DNA of 64,000 nt from Trichosporon coremiiforme (lineage: Eukaryota > Basidiomycota > Tremellomycetes > Trichosporonales > Trichosporonaceae), in contig BCJJ01000004.1 in the NCBI GenBank assembly GCA_039545355.1, positions 1,816,801 to 1,880,800 on the forward strand, given 5' to 3'. The notes under the pieces are model-generated. The model saw nothing but the letters and a program-made list of their open reading frames with translations, did no database searches and had not been told where the DNA came from. Shown here in pieces: positions 9,873 to 23,040 of this stretch. Numbering within the stretch: the first letter of the stretch is position 1; each line of letters starts with the position of its first letter. Position numbers and translations under genes: made by a program.

Positions 9873-10882
9873 CAGAGTGCGCAGAGTGCGCAGCGTAGCT
9901 CTCTCGTTCGTCGAACCCGCTCAGCCGATTCGGTCACCCGTACAGGAGGAGCGACTCATTACGGTCGATTGATGCGTCGGACCAATGAGATCCGCCTGTG
10001 TGAGCGGGGTCTCCTCCTCGCTCAGGTTCGAGTGATTCTAGCCCGACCAGCCAGGCCGCACTTCGAGCCTGCACGTCGCGTTTCGACTCAGGCGCAGACC
10101 CCGCGGTCCAGCCAGACTCAGCCAGCCCAGCCAGGCTCACCCAATGCCAGTGCGCGGCAGCCCCAAGACGTGATCAGCCATCCATGTCGATTATCCCATA
10201 TTGCCCGGTGCTGGGCCCTGGACACGACACCGCATCACAGCACGCCAGCCCGCCAGCATGCCATGTCTACCAGGCCGATCATCCCAGCGGCCCAGTTCCA
10301 CACCACTTGGCAGCGGGGCAGCCAGCTCGGCCGTCTTCTTCTTCCGCCACCCCAGACCACGCAGACGACGCATGCATAGCACATGGCGCGAACCCGTAAA
10401 CTGACCCGCACGCACTGGCCCATCGATCTGGCCCTCTGCGCGATCATCAGATCCCTCGAGGCCATCATCGACTCCAGCGGAACTGCCCACATCTTGGCCC
10501 TCACAGGACTTCTTCACCAGGCCAAACCTGATCGGACATTTTGCACCGTCTATTCATCGGAAAAACAGGGTATTGTTAGCCGAGCACTTCTTGCGCGGTT
10601 CTACCGGGATACCGGGCGCTTAGGTGCCGCCGTAGTTTGACTCACTCACGAGCAGTCACGTGCTCTGACGTCTGTGCCTCATTTCGAACTGCCCTACATC
10701 CTGCTATACAGCCCACCCACATAGGCACGCGAGCACAGTTACCCACGGTGCCCTACACGTCACTGTCAGTCACCGGCGGTGCCATCCGCCCGAACACCGG
10801 GTTCACCGGTCCAGCAGCCAGTGACGAAACAGGTCCGGATCTACAATCTCACTCATACCACCCACCCACACTACGAACAACC
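9873..10882. other. ILV5-RIB4 divergent intergenic region
   Basis: About 1 kb without a supported gene. An open frame at 9768-10379 (+) is not protein-like. Short repeats of GCAGAGTGC occur at 9871-9893, and CCA/CAGCCAG words are frequent between 10040 and 10330. It should contain both promoters. Confidence 0.5.
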
Positions 10883-11822
<940 letters not shown>

Positions 11823-12047
11823 GCGTACTGGCAGGCAAGTAGATGCAAAGGGATATCTGAAGTTAAAAGGCAAACTAGCCAGAATCATAGACGTGATGTG
11901 ACTTCGTTTTTTCTACGCATGAACGTCTGCATGCAATCTAGTGGTGTATCAGTGTTACGGGGTACGGTATCAAAGTTGGGATTTTGGAACTGCAGCCAGG
12001 CTGAATCTATTCTATGAAGGAGGGTGAGGGTGTGAGGAAGAAGAGCT

Positions 12048-13251
12048 CTACTTCCTGTTCATCTTACGCTTGCGCGCGGCGGCGGCCTTGCCGCTCGCCT
12101 TCTTCCTGCTCCCTCCGTCCGTGTTGGAAGTTTCGCTCTCGCTCGCTCCGGGGGTGGAGTCAGGCGAGGCGGAGGCCTTGCCCGTCCTCTGCGCGCGGAG
12201 CTCGGCAGCGCGAGAACGGAGACGGCCAGCGTTCGAGGTGTCAACGTTGGATGCACCTGGTCCCGAGGGGACCTCGTCCGACACCTCTACGTCCTCTGCA
12301 GGGACGCGGATGTCCTCGACGACCTCCTCCTTGGGTCCGCCGGTAACCTTGTAGACGGCCTTGCGGACCAGGTTGGCCGGCCAGGTGCGGAGCAGAGACG
12401 GGGGTGTAGCGAGCTCGGAGAGGGGGTGCAGCGAGCCATCGTCGTGGGGCTGAGGGGTTAGCTTACACTCGGGGCATCCCGTAGCTGTTTGCAGATCACT
12501 GGCTGCATTGAGCTTGCCGGCGCACAACTCTTACCAGATAAACCCAGCCGTCCTCGACGACGAGCTCGAGGCTCTGGTTGCTTCCCTCGTAGAAGGGCAC
12601 GCGGACCTTGCGGTTCGAGCCGCGAGCCTGGCGCAGCGCCGCCTCAGTGAAATACTCGACCTTCTTAGAGTCGCGGGCGTAGTTCATGCGCATCACGACG
12701 TAGTGCATGAGCGCGGTGAAGAGCACGAGGAAGCAGACCACGAAGCCCATCCCAGGACGCCAGCGAGTGTAGGCATAGCCGAAGCCCTTCCACTTGGGCA
12801 CGCCGTTCTTGAGGAAGAACTGGGGTCAGCTGGAGAAAACGGTAGCGAAGCTGAGTATACTCACGTTGTAGCGGTCACGCCTCTCGCCGTCGCGGAGGAT
12901 ACCCGTGATGACACCGAGACGGGCGAACTTCTGCTGGATGCCGGGAACACCGGGGTTCTTGTCCGGATGCAGCTCGAGCGAGCGCTTGCGGTACGCCTTG
13001 GTGAGCTGGGCGGGGCTCGCATCCTTCTCGATACGAAGGTACGAGTAGAACGTGACGTCGTCGCCTGTCTGTCAGCTAGACATGTCTTTGGCCAGCGTAC
13101 CTTCCTCGGCCTTCAGGTCGTGCACGAGGTCGAAGATCTCGTAGTCCTCCTTCGTCCACCTGCACGTCAGCATCAAACACCTTGAGGAAGCTCACGCAAA
13201 GGCGCAGAGCGCGCAGAAAAGCGCGACAAAGAGCAGCTGGATGGACCGCAT
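12048..13251 (-). CDS. ERJ5: ER membrane J-protein (ERJ5-like)
   Basis: Five exons (13196-13251, 13101-13159, 12865-13064, 12535-12819, 12048-12449) give 333 residues. Residues 1-19 form a signal peptide. A J domain spans about 42-105 with the HPD motif at 71-73 (LELHPDKNPG), which stimulates Hsp70/Kar2 ATPase. One membrane segment follows at about 122-142 (GMGFVVCFLVLFTALMHYVV), then a cytosolic part ending in a Lys/Arg-rich tail (KAAAARKRKMNRK). This is the architecture of yeast Erj5, a type I ER J-protein needed for normal protein folding. Introns are 36-86 bp with CTGAC branch sites. It is divergent to the DUF866 gene (231 bp). Confidence 0.85.
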
Positions 13252-13482
13252 CGTCAGTGATGAGGAGGAAGACAATGCCGTTGCCGCAGAAGATTTCGAA
13301 ACACGCACGGCACGGCGGGCGGGACGCTACCGCAGGGAACGGACGTGGATCCGGCGCTTTCATTGTTTCAGGAACAAGCACCACGTGGACGACATTGCCC
13401 AAGCTCACAAACCTCACCACGGAGGAGCGTCATCGATTGTTTTAGCTGTACACCCAGTCCATCCTTCCGAAAGACAGGCAAC

Positions 13483-14133
13483 ATGGTCGTGAGTTGGCAG
13501 TAACGCAGCTCATACACCGGAGCTCCACAGCTGACTCCAGAAACTCATTGTCGAGATCGCGATGGAGCTCGAGAACATCGCGAGCCTCAAGCCCGGCCCG
13601 GACTACGAGTACTTCTTCAATGTGGGTCTTGCCTCTGGCACGTTTGAGAGCCAGCTGAACTTCCGTTATTTCGTCTGAGCTAACCCCAGGTGACCTGCAC
13701 CTCTTGTCGTGAGGAGCACCCGAAGGTCGTCTCTTTCAACCAGCAGGACGAGCACGAGCTGAGCGGCTCGCGAGGAAGTGCCAACTTTGTCTGGCGCTGC
13801 GGAAACTGCAAGGTAAGCCTGCATAATGAATACCGTAGCTAACACTAGCGTGAGCAGTCGTGCTCCTTCACGCCAGTGGGCAAGGACAAGTCGACTGCGC
13901 CTCTGCCCTACACCTCGGACTCGGCCGCGCTGCAGCCGTTCGTTGCGCTCGATTGCCGTGGACTCGAGGTGACCAACTTCCACTTCCGCGGAAAGTGGGT
14001 CGCTGAGACCGAGGGAGGACAGGAGATGGAGTGCGACTTTGACGAGGGTGAGGATCGCTGGGACGACTACGACGAGGACGGAGGCGTGCCCGTCAGTGTG
14101 TCTGAGATGCGGAGCGAGATCAAGCGCGGATGA
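13483..14133 (+). CDS. DUF866/CZIB-type zinc-binding protein
   Basis: Four exons: 13483-13488 (only ATG GTC), 13541-13621, 13690-13812, 13858-14133; 161 residues. Two CxxC pairs, CTSC and CGNC about 34 residues apart, are the zinc ligands of the CXXC-motif zinc-binding family (human CZIB/C1orf123, yeast YCR090C). Other family marks are SGSRGSANFVWRCGNCK, ALDCRGLEVTNFHFRGKW and the acidic WDDYDEDG near the C-terminus. The molecular role of the family is not established. The six-nucleotide first coding exon is needed to obtain an ATG in frame and is supported by GTGAGT and CTGACTCCAG. Confidence 0.9.
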
Positions 14134-14320
14134 GGTCGATGGTACATGCACATTTGTTACAGGTTCGGATACGATGATGAGGTTATGGTTAGACACGATT
14201 TAACAGAAATGAAGATGGGTTGGGTAGGGCAGTGTCCGGGGTTCTATTATAGTTTGAGATACGATGAGATTCACCAGGTGTCTCTGTCTCTCTGCTACCG
14301 GAACAGAGTTCAAGCGGTGT

Positions 14321-17300
14321 CTACGCGCCGAGCATGGCGCGCAGCTCCTTCTCCTCCTTAAAGCGCTCCTGCTTGGCGCGGATCTCGGCTCGGCGTTGGT
14401 TTACGTCGCTCCCGGGCGACTTGATCGCCGAGATGCCGCTCTCTCTCGTCCGTGTGCGTGCAGCGTATCCGTGCTTAGCGGGTGACTTGAGTGGCGATTT
14501 GGCGTTCATCGTAGCTCTCCGTGCGGGAGACATGGCGGCGCGGCTGCTGACAGCAGCACGAGCGGCGCTTGACCGCGGCACCAGGGGCCGGGGAGCACTG
14601 ATAGTGACTCCAGGGCCCAGAGGCGACTTGACAGCCGGAACGGATGACTTCGTGGCCGGCGACCCGAGGTGGAATCCCGCTCCCAGGGCGTTAGCCCGAG
14701 AGGTCGCCTCCCCGAATGGTGAGGAGACCGAGAAGGAACCGAACGAGGTCGTTGTCGGCGCAGAAGCGTTGATTTTCGAGGACGAAACGACCCTAGTGGA
14801 CTGGCGCAGGTTGGAAGTAGCCGGTGGCCGGACAGTGGCCTGCATGCGTGCTCTAGACGCTGCAGTCGGAGCAGTAAGCTTGCTGGTTGACGCCCCAAGG
14901 CGGCTGCGCATGCTGTCGGCGCTATCTTTCTTCTTGAGCGAGTCAGTGGCGCTGGCCTTGCGAACGGGGATAGAGCTGTTAGCCGGCGCCCCTGTCGGCC
15001 GCCCCTTTCCTATGCTGCTGGCCGCCCGCGAGCGCGGAGAGCTTCCCTTCGAAACGGAGCCTTTTGAGAGAGAGCGCGGTGAGCTGCTCTTGGAGAGAGC
15101 CCGCAGGTTGCTGGAAGACGCCTTGCGAGTGACGGTCTTGTTAAGGGAGTTGTCGCTCGCGATGCGGTCCAAGTTACGGCTCCTGAGGCTGCGGGAGAGA
15201 GAACCGGCGCTGGAGGCGGAAGACCTCGCAGAACCGATGCTGTGATCCTTGATGGGCTCCAGTCTCGACGGCGGAAGGTCACCGAAATCAGGGATCGGCT
15301 TGCGCGTCATGGAAGCACTCGACGAGAGCTTCTTCACCGGCGAACCCTTCAGCGGAGATCCCTTCAAGGGTGAGGCGCCAGACACAGCGGTGCCCTTGAT
15401 GCTGTCGATAGCAGTCTTCTTAGTGCAGCCGGCAAGCACATACTCGCCGTCGCTGGTGCAGAGGTCTGGAGAGCTGTAGGGAGTCTCGGCAGTCGTTGCG
15501 GCCAATGATGCTCGCTTCTGTCGCAGCAGGGCAAACTTGCGGGCACTCTCCGGCTTCAGGCTGGAACGCTTCCTCACGGGTGTCACGGCAGGGTTGGCAG
15601 GGCCCCCCCGAACCGACTCTCGAAGCTTGTTGAGCACTTTCGGAGCTGTCTTGGTCCGCTTGTTGGAAGCCTCGGCTGGGGCCTCCGTCGCCGCAGCCAT
15701 CTTACGCTTGCCTGCCTCGCCAGATTCGGCTGGCTCAGAAGACGCGGCGAGCTTAGTGCTTGAGGAGATGGATCGCATCTTAGCGAACTCCTTCTGATGA
15801 GCAGCGGCGAAACGGTCGGTGCCGTTGGTGCTGGTTCCCAGGCTGAGCCCGAACCCTGATCCGGTCCCCAGATTAGTGTTGGTGGAGACGAGTTTCGACA
15901 TCTCTGCCTTCCTGCCCTTCAGGAGTTCCGGGTTGAAAGTCGATCCTCCCAGCTTGGCCTGCATCTCGGCGAGGAGCTTGGCACCAGCGTCGCTGAACTG
16001 GTTGCCGGACACCTGCTGACCAGCTCCGAACACAAATTTCGACGGGGAGGCCACCATGGTCGCACCGATGATAGAGGGCGAGCCAACGAATGACTTCGAA
16101 GCTGTCACAGCTTTGGGGGCGGTCAGGTTGTCACCGTCGACGTCCATAGCGTCGGGGAACTGGGGAAATGTTGGGGATCCTGGAAAGGCACCCGGGACGC
16201 TCTTGTCGGACTTGGGCGTCATGCTGTTGACAAGAAAGGTCGGCAAAGCCGGGTACACCTTTGAAACCTTGGCGGCGGGCTCGAGGATGACGGGCGGACC
16301 CTTTGAAACAACACGCTTCTTGATCTGGGCGACGGAGTTGGGTCCAGTCAGAGGAAGTTCGTCGGCGTCCCAATTTTCTTCAGCGGCGTAGGGCGAGGTG
16401 ACAAGCCGAATCGTACTGGTCCTGTGGTGCGAAGGCGCCGATGACGTCGACACGGCGCGCCTCGTGCCCTGGGCGTTAGGGTCGGGGGTCGATCCGATCA
16501 GAACCTCTGAAGGCTCCTCGTCGGTGACTGTGGGGAAGGCCCTCTTCTTCGCCGGGGTCGTGGGCAGTGTCGCTGACTGGATCACCCGAGGCTTCTTGGT
16601 CGTAACTGTGGGGGACTTGAGGGTGGCAACAGAGCTGCCGGAGAAGGTGCGCTTGTGCAGGTGCTTGTGTGCTTGGGAGGCAGTTCGTCGGATTGATGAT
16701 GCGAGTGATCGGAAGCTGGACTTGTGTTGACGAGGAGGGGGAGGCTTTTCCTCAGTGTGGTCTTGTTGATCAACAAGTGTTGTTTGTTTGCAAGAAGTTT
16801 CAGGGAACTCACTGGAGGCAAACTCATTGAGGGCAGCTCCATTTGCCGCCGTCTTCCAAGAGGAGACGCTGGCTTTGCTGCCGGCGGTGCCGTTGCTGCT
16901 AGCCGAGTCGCCGGCAGCCTCGGTTTGTTTCTCCTCTTCGATCAGGCTGGCGTTGTGTTCGTCCAAGACTTCCCAGGTCTCGCTGTCTCGGGGAAGGCTG
17001 GCCGCCGACCCGTTAATCTTCAAGTCGTTAACAAGAGGAGTGAGACCAGCACTCGGTCTGGATGGTGTCTCGAAAGCATTCGGGGTTATCGCTGCGGCGT
17101 TGTTAAGGACACCCTTTGCGGAAGGTGTGAGTGTTTGGCCGACTACGGTTAGTTACCTCCACCACCTCCACTCGAATGCATCCGGCGAAGCGACTCACAG
17201 TCGTAAAGTCGCTGGGCCAACTCTGTGTTCTGCAATGTCAGCTGCGTGCCGAATGGGCCAACACCTTACCTTACCACTAGCCTTGAGGCCATACTTCTTT

Positions 17301-17432
17301 GACAGGCTAATGAGTTGCGGTCGGCGAAGGGAGGTGAGCGCCGCCGCACTGGTTGTCAGCACCGGGCCTTGCTGTTCAGGGGCATGCGAATGATACGTAC
17401 TTCCAAAGGATCTCGTGCTCGCTCTCGCTCAT
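14321..17432 (-). CDS. Large SAP-domain protein, mostly disordered
   Basis: Four exons (17401-17432, 17270-17348, 17199-17229, 14321-17142) give 987 residues. Residues about 12-47 form a SAP motif: AALTSLRRPQLISLSKKYGL, then KASGKNTELAQRLYD; this helix-loop-helix binds AT-rich or structured DNA and occurs in chromatin, DNA-repair and RNA-processing proteins. The SAP motif is split over three tiny exons. The rest is Ser/Lys/Pro-rich with repeated SPLKGSP-type sites (possible CDK sites), blocks of FG/GFG residues and a C-terminal charged helix (RRAEIRAKQERFKEEKELR). A nuclear, cell-cycle-regulated DNA-binding protein is inferred; no named orthologue is recognised. Its stop is 187 bp from that of the DUF866 gene. 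Confidence 0.8.
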
Positions 17433-18814
17433 GGTGAGCAGTGTTAAACCGCCGTCGTCTGGCTGGTTCAACAAGGGACTGGCTGGGGAGTTGAGTTAAT
17501 GAAGATTCAAGGAGCCGCTGGTCGTCGGCCTGTTGTTTGTCTCCCTTGCTTTGTTTATCTTTTCCCACCAAAGACAGTTCACATACGGCGTGGTCATTTG
17601 CTTCCGTCAGCACACCCACCACGTGTCAGCGGTGGCTGTTTACACCGCATAGTTTGAAGTAATTACGGTGGCTGCCTACTGTACCTGAATTGGCAGTCGC
17701 GATGCATTGACCTTGTTCTGGAGAGCGTCGGTCTAGAATTCACGTCGACGCCTTATTCAAACAGGCTGAATGGATTTGCACAAGCTCTGCTGCCATGTCC
17801 AATACGCTCCGTATTTTATGCTGGCGCCCCTTGCACGTTGTTCAGTGGGAGTGTGCCTTGCTTGAGGGAGTGATATCACTCGGGTCCCATGATCTCACCA
17901 ACGAAGGTGCAGTGGTCCTGATGCAGTTCACAGCTGCAGTGTCTTTTTCATCTCTCACACTCTCACTATATTATCAGCTTTTTGGCGGTCATACTCACTC
18001 ACGTTTACCTTATTGACGGAGCCACTTTTCCAACACCGTCCGCAAGAGCCTGCAAGCACCTTTGCTCCGGCAACTGGACTCAGATAAATACAGCCTCTCT
18101 CACTGACAACAGGCAGCCTGTGGGGTAGCACACTCACTCAAGTATGCTAACCAGCGTCTCACGTTTCAACCCATATGGTGACAGACCATCACAACTCTTT
18201 GAAGCAGCTTCTGACCATAACGAAAGCCGCGCCAAACGAAACGAGACGAAACATGGCTCGCGATAACGATAGTCCGTTTCAACCTGCAGCGGCCCCTCAT
18301 CCCTTACTCACCAATTCTGGGGTTCTTACGTGCGAGATCATCACCTGATCCAACGTGACAGCTCTATTGTCTGCAAACCCTGCTCCCGAAGCCGCAGGCA
18401 TCGACCCTCTCACAGTCGCCGGCGGTAACGTCTCATTCTCGGCACGGCGTTCCTCACCGCGACCGCACCTGTCGTCTGCACAGTTAAACGGGGGTAGCCC
18501 AATTCTCAGATATCCTGAGCCTTACTGGACTAAGGGAATTCGGAGTTGGTGACGGCGTGGAAGGGTGATGTGAGCCACAGCATAAGTGCGCAGGCACACG
18601 AGCTTTTGAATCAGGGGACGAAGCTTGGAAGAATTGATCCGTGACTGCATCCCCAGCAGTCGCATCAGGTTTGCAAGGTTTTGAGAATCCAGCAAGGGAG
18701 TTGATTGTCTCTACCAGAAGAGCACTGACCGAGCTGACGTCGTTTAGTCTTCTGATCGTTGCGCCGAACCTGGATGCCCTTCAGGACATTGACTAAGCTC
18801 AAGCGCAGAGACAG

Positions 18815-19117
18815 TTGACGATCACACTGAGGGATGACGACAACCCGAGTTCGCCGAGCTCTCCGCCTGAATCCTCCGACTTGGTCCAGTGGCTCTGGAG
18901 GCTTGGTACGTCGAGTTCCCAGCCTGTCCTCGAGACTACTCTTAACGAACATGGGACCTCATCGAGATCGCATACGTTTGCTCCTGAGGCACTGATGAGC
19001 TTTCTTAGCTTACTCCAGGCACACTCCAGGAGTGTCGGTAAAGCGAGCCTTCGGGCTACTCTCGCAAGAACATCGGGAGTTCTCGAGCGGTGGAACGTCC
19101 CGTGTCTCACTCTGTGA
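18815..19117 (+). other. Unassigned coding-like fragment
   Basis: An open frame of 100 codons with balanced composition (DDNPSSPSSPPESSDLVQWL near its start and a hydrophobic helix EALMSFLSLLQAH). There is no clear partner exon. The opposite strand is also open here (18799-19347), which weakens the case. Confidence 0.2.
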
Positions 19118-20220
19118 GACATTGGATACGCTGGATACACTCGTGGAGCTAACCTAGGAACAACTAACGACCTGACGTCCGTTGGCAAGTTCCCTTGTGC
19201 ATTCAGGCTGTGATGTGTCTGTGAACCGTCACACTGGCGACGAGCGGTGCGTTGCTGCACTAAGCGGCTCAGCTGCGCTCGTGCTCGCTTGGCGGGCGCA
19301 GTTGTGCAAACAACCTGAACCATCTGGAGTCTGAATGCACTCCACATGAATCGGCTCGGGCAAGCGGAGACCCTGCATTACGCTTGCATTACGTTTGCTG
19401 CGCCGAAACCGCCCACGCCTCCCATGCCGTCTGCGCCGCCGCCGGGATCAGTCGACCCGTGCGAGACGCTAGTTCACGGCTCCGTTACGGCTCCCGACAT
19501 GTTATGCAAGGTGTCGGTGGTACCATGAGGGACCACCAAGACAGCTCGTGTCATCACCAAATGGGCGAACCGACAGACACGTCTTCGGCCAGTAGGGTCG
19601 CTGCGTCGTGCGCTGGCGATCCTTCAGGACTCAGCCGCAACCCAGCGTTACTCTCTAGGGGCGAGAAGGGGCTTAGGCACCGCTAGTTGTGGCACTGTGG
19701 CGCGTGTCTCGGGAGCCCATGCAGTGCTTGGGCCGTCTGGCCATTACATGCGGAGTCGAACCCATCTGCATGGTGACGAAACGTCAATGCATACTGAGCT
19801 GCATGGCTTTTCCTGCGTGGCACTGAAATCCTGACTAAGTTAGAGGCCTACAATGGCAACATGTCCCGTTCGTAGGATATGCATCCCCGGATCCCATGAT
19901 ACGAAGCTGATTAGCAAACGCGACGTTTGCCTAAAACGGAATACATAGGATGAGGAACGTTATCAATTCGAGTTTAGTCGTATTCGTCACTAGGTCAAGG
20001 TTGCTTCTCTGTCTCGAGAGGTTCTAAGATTTCTAAGATTGGAAGAACGATGCGCTTCTCTGTCAGATGCATGTCGGGTTGGGGCGAATAGTAGATGCCG
20101 ATACGTCTTCTGAGCGCGGGGGGCTGCCATGGCTCTCTCAAGGTGGCAGTGGATGAAGGGGAGGGGTATTATCGCACGCTGCCGTCAATCTGCTCTCGTC
20201 TTGTCAACTGCAGATTCACA

Positions 20221-20478
20221 ATGTCCACGGGACAGCAACTGGCATTGTGAGTGGAAGCCCATCAGTGGACGATGTCGCCACGGTGTACGACTGTCTTGAG
20301 ATCAACACGGCCATTCTCACTAAAGCCGACAAGCAAGAATACCATCCAATCGAAACCATTATGGCAGGTTTGCGCGTGGTTCTTCTTTACCAGTCACAAG
20401 TCGAGGCTTTCCAAGTTGAAGGCTTCCAAGCGCGAAGATGCGGAGGTCTTCATGGACTGTTGTACCGGTGCTGAATGA
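20221..20478 (+). pseudogene. Unassigned coding-like fragment, possibly frameshifted
   Basis: After a possible acceptor (CAACTGCAG at 20208-20216), a frame reads IHNVHGTATGIVSGSPSVDD and continues with VYDCLEINTAIL and EYHPIETIMAG. The following residues look better in the next frame (KASKREDAEVFMDCC, stop 20478), which would need a one-base shift near 20370. Composition suggests former or current coding; no family recognised. Confidence 0.25.
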
Positions 20479-20514
20479 TCACGGTAGTGGGTTGGATGTC
20501 GTTGCCGTTGTCAA

Positions 20515-20912
20515 TCAACGGGTCACCGTTGAGGACGTGATTCCGTTGACAACTGCGTAGTTGAATTCAGGCTCGACCACCGCCCTCCAGATGAACAGAA
20601 GGTGAGATGAAGCCTTGTTTCTTTCTGCCCAAGATCTGAGAGACTCGACAAAGTCCCGACGACGGAGCCTTCGACGTACAACGTTGGTGGAAGGGTTAGG
20701 GTGTAGCCCGAGTAAGATCTGGGCTGGCAGGCGTTGAATGATGCCTGATATTGTTGAAAGATTGGAGAGCGCCGATGATCCCACGGGCTGATAGAGATCT
20801 CGCGCAATAGCTCAATGGAGTGAAAGAGAGTGTTCAGGCGGATAATTGAGCCTCTCAGGTCAGGTGCCAATTGATCCACAGTCTTGCGAGCCACCGTATC
20901 CAAAAACGGCAC
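20515..20912 (-). pseudogene. Unassigned coding-like fragment in two frames
   Basis: One minus-strand frame (20912 to about 20780) reads LAPDLRGSIIRLNTLFHSIE; another (about 20810 to 20515) reads ISGIIQRLPAQILLGLHPNP and ERNKASSHLLFIWRAVVEPE before its stop. Both look protein-like, and they overlap without an obvious intron, as in a frameshifted gene. No family recognised. Confidence 0.25.
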
Positions 20913-22790
20913 AATCCCATCGCAATTAGACCAGGTTATCTGCGGTGAGCTGAGGCAGACAGCAAACCTCGCCTTCGTGCGTTGCTTCGCGAGGTCGGGT
21001 CGGGGAGCTGGATATGGGACGCAATTGAGGACTGGCGTAAAGGTGAAGGGCGAGTAGCGGTGCTGGGGCCAGTCTCAACGACGCCTGATCTGATCTTGAT
21101 CATTCATTGATTTTTGAGGGTTCATCGTTCGATTTGCGATGTCGCCGTTGCTCAATTAGTTGACAATTCGATGAGGCTTTGGGGTAGTCAAAATCTGTCG
21201 CAAGAATGATGACCCGAGACCGGCGAATCCTTCCTTGCGGTGGTGCGGCATGCATTTCGATACCCGACGGTCGAACAAGTCTGGGATTACTGGAGTGAGC
21301 TCCTGCAAGCAAGTGCACCGTCCTTCTACTGGTCCGGGAGGGTCGGGCCGAAGTGGACGAGCCAGTGGCGACGGCAGAGGCGATCGTGATTCGATGAGGG
21401 GACGAGAAGCGAGGACTCGACATCGTGAAGGCGGATGGCTGCGGGTCATGTGCCTGTCCTTGTACAGATTCCATACCCGTAGACAGGCAGACTGCTTTAG
21501 GACGCACTTCTCATCAGTATCGCCCTTGAGACCTGCTCCGAGGCGGAAGAAAGGAAGGATCGCCACCCTGGTAGTTGACCGATGGCGCCTGTGGTAAGTT
21601 GGGAGTTAACTGTCGCATTCAGTTGGCTTCAATTCCGGTCTTCAAAGGGATGATTAGTGCTTTCAGCGACACAGGGATGTTCAAGTTGAAAGAAAACCAT
21701 GGGAGCGCTTAAGGTGTCAGCTGCAATCAAGATCTGATGACTTACACGCCACTGTCGCCACCGCAAAAGCAGATAGATCAAGGCATCCAGATCTGCGCCC
21801 CGATCTAGTGGCAAACAATCCGCCGTTGCTCAACTCAAACATCGAACTACGAGTGGGCAGGTAGGTTGAGGGGGATGGGGGAAGACGAAGTGTGCGATGC
21901 AGATGTGGAGTTGTGGCGGCTGCGTCCAGGTAACGAGTGACGGCGCCGGCTGATCCTCCCCCTGTCTCACATCTCAGGTACCGCCTGGCTGTGTTCCACC
22001 TGTCTTCACACTCTCTGCCCTCTCTAGGTTTCCTCCGACATTCCTCCTCGTGCAGCTGACGACCACCATGCATTCCTGTACCTCGTGCCAAGCGCTGAAT
22101 GTGGAATCCTGCCCTTGCGATCGAATCCCACCTGTTCTTGTTCGGCGATGGTCTCTGTCCATCTGACAGTACCGGAGGAGTCGGCACAGCTGATCGTGCG
22201 TGGCTGCTCCATCTCTGCTAAACTGTTAGATGCGCTCAATTGTACCTTGCGTTAGCTGAGCAGGTAATCGGGCCCTTGAGATTTTCCGGTGGTTATGCCG
22301 GCCGCTGATGTTTCAGCCATTTGACAGGTTGGCAGGCTTGTGGCGGCGAGGGAGGATCGCAGGTGCTCCACGACTAGGAGGTTCGTTGCGGAAACAGGCC
22401 CGGAGCACGCTCCATGAAGAATGACAAGGGGTCATGTGGCGGGGAAGAGCAGGCACGGGTAAGGGGCTGCTCTCCCTTTTCTTTTGGGCTGGTCACAGTG
22501 GGTCGCCGGACGGGGCATAGCGCAGCGGCTGAGGAGGAGCTGTAGACTTTCCTCAGCCTCTAACGTAGGCTGGAATTGTCGCTCACAGCTGTCATGGCGG
22601 TCCAACCGGACGCAGTGTACGGGGCAGAGAGTGGGAAAGGTGCTCGTACCCCACACGAGCAGTGAGCGCGTCCGGCGCTGGATATTCGGCAAAATACCTG
22701 GAGTTATCAGTGGGTTCAAGGAGAAGAGTTTTCGGTCCGTCCGCGCCAACAGTCAGCCATGTATCTAGGACGAGTTGGGGCATAATTTGG

Positions 22791-23040
22791 TCAGAGGTGA
22801 GTCGGATGGTCAAGAATGAAGATGAGGAATTGCTTGATATCCGCGAACCCATTATCGTTGGAGTCATTGTCTACCCGAAAGCTTTCAAAGTCCAGCATCG
22901 CCCCCTTAATCCGCTGCAAGCCGTTCCACCTAATTGGAACCACATGGTGCAAAGTGGGACCTCTCGACGAGCGGTCGCTGAGCTCAAAGTCCGTCTCCGG
23001 AAGCGACACGATGCCGTTTGAAGCCCGCTCGCTCCTTGAC
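22791..23040 (-). other. Unassigned coding-like exon, possibly BTB-like
   Basis: A minus-strand frame of about 80 codons after a possible acceptor (CTGACAG) includes HHVVPIRWNGLQRIKGAM and FADIKQFLIFILDHPTHL, then stops at 22791. The spacing recalls the first half of fungal BTB domains, but this is tentative, and the plus strand is open too (22662-23021). Confidence 0.25.

Noticed and set aside
9768..10379. 203-codon ORF between ILV5 and RIB4
   Set aside because: Composition follows local CAGCC/CCAG repeats, no domain, and it occupies the expected promoter region.
14334..15245. 303-codon plus-strand ORF opposite the SAP protein
   Set aside because: Antisense shadow; Arg/Leu/Ala-rich without features.
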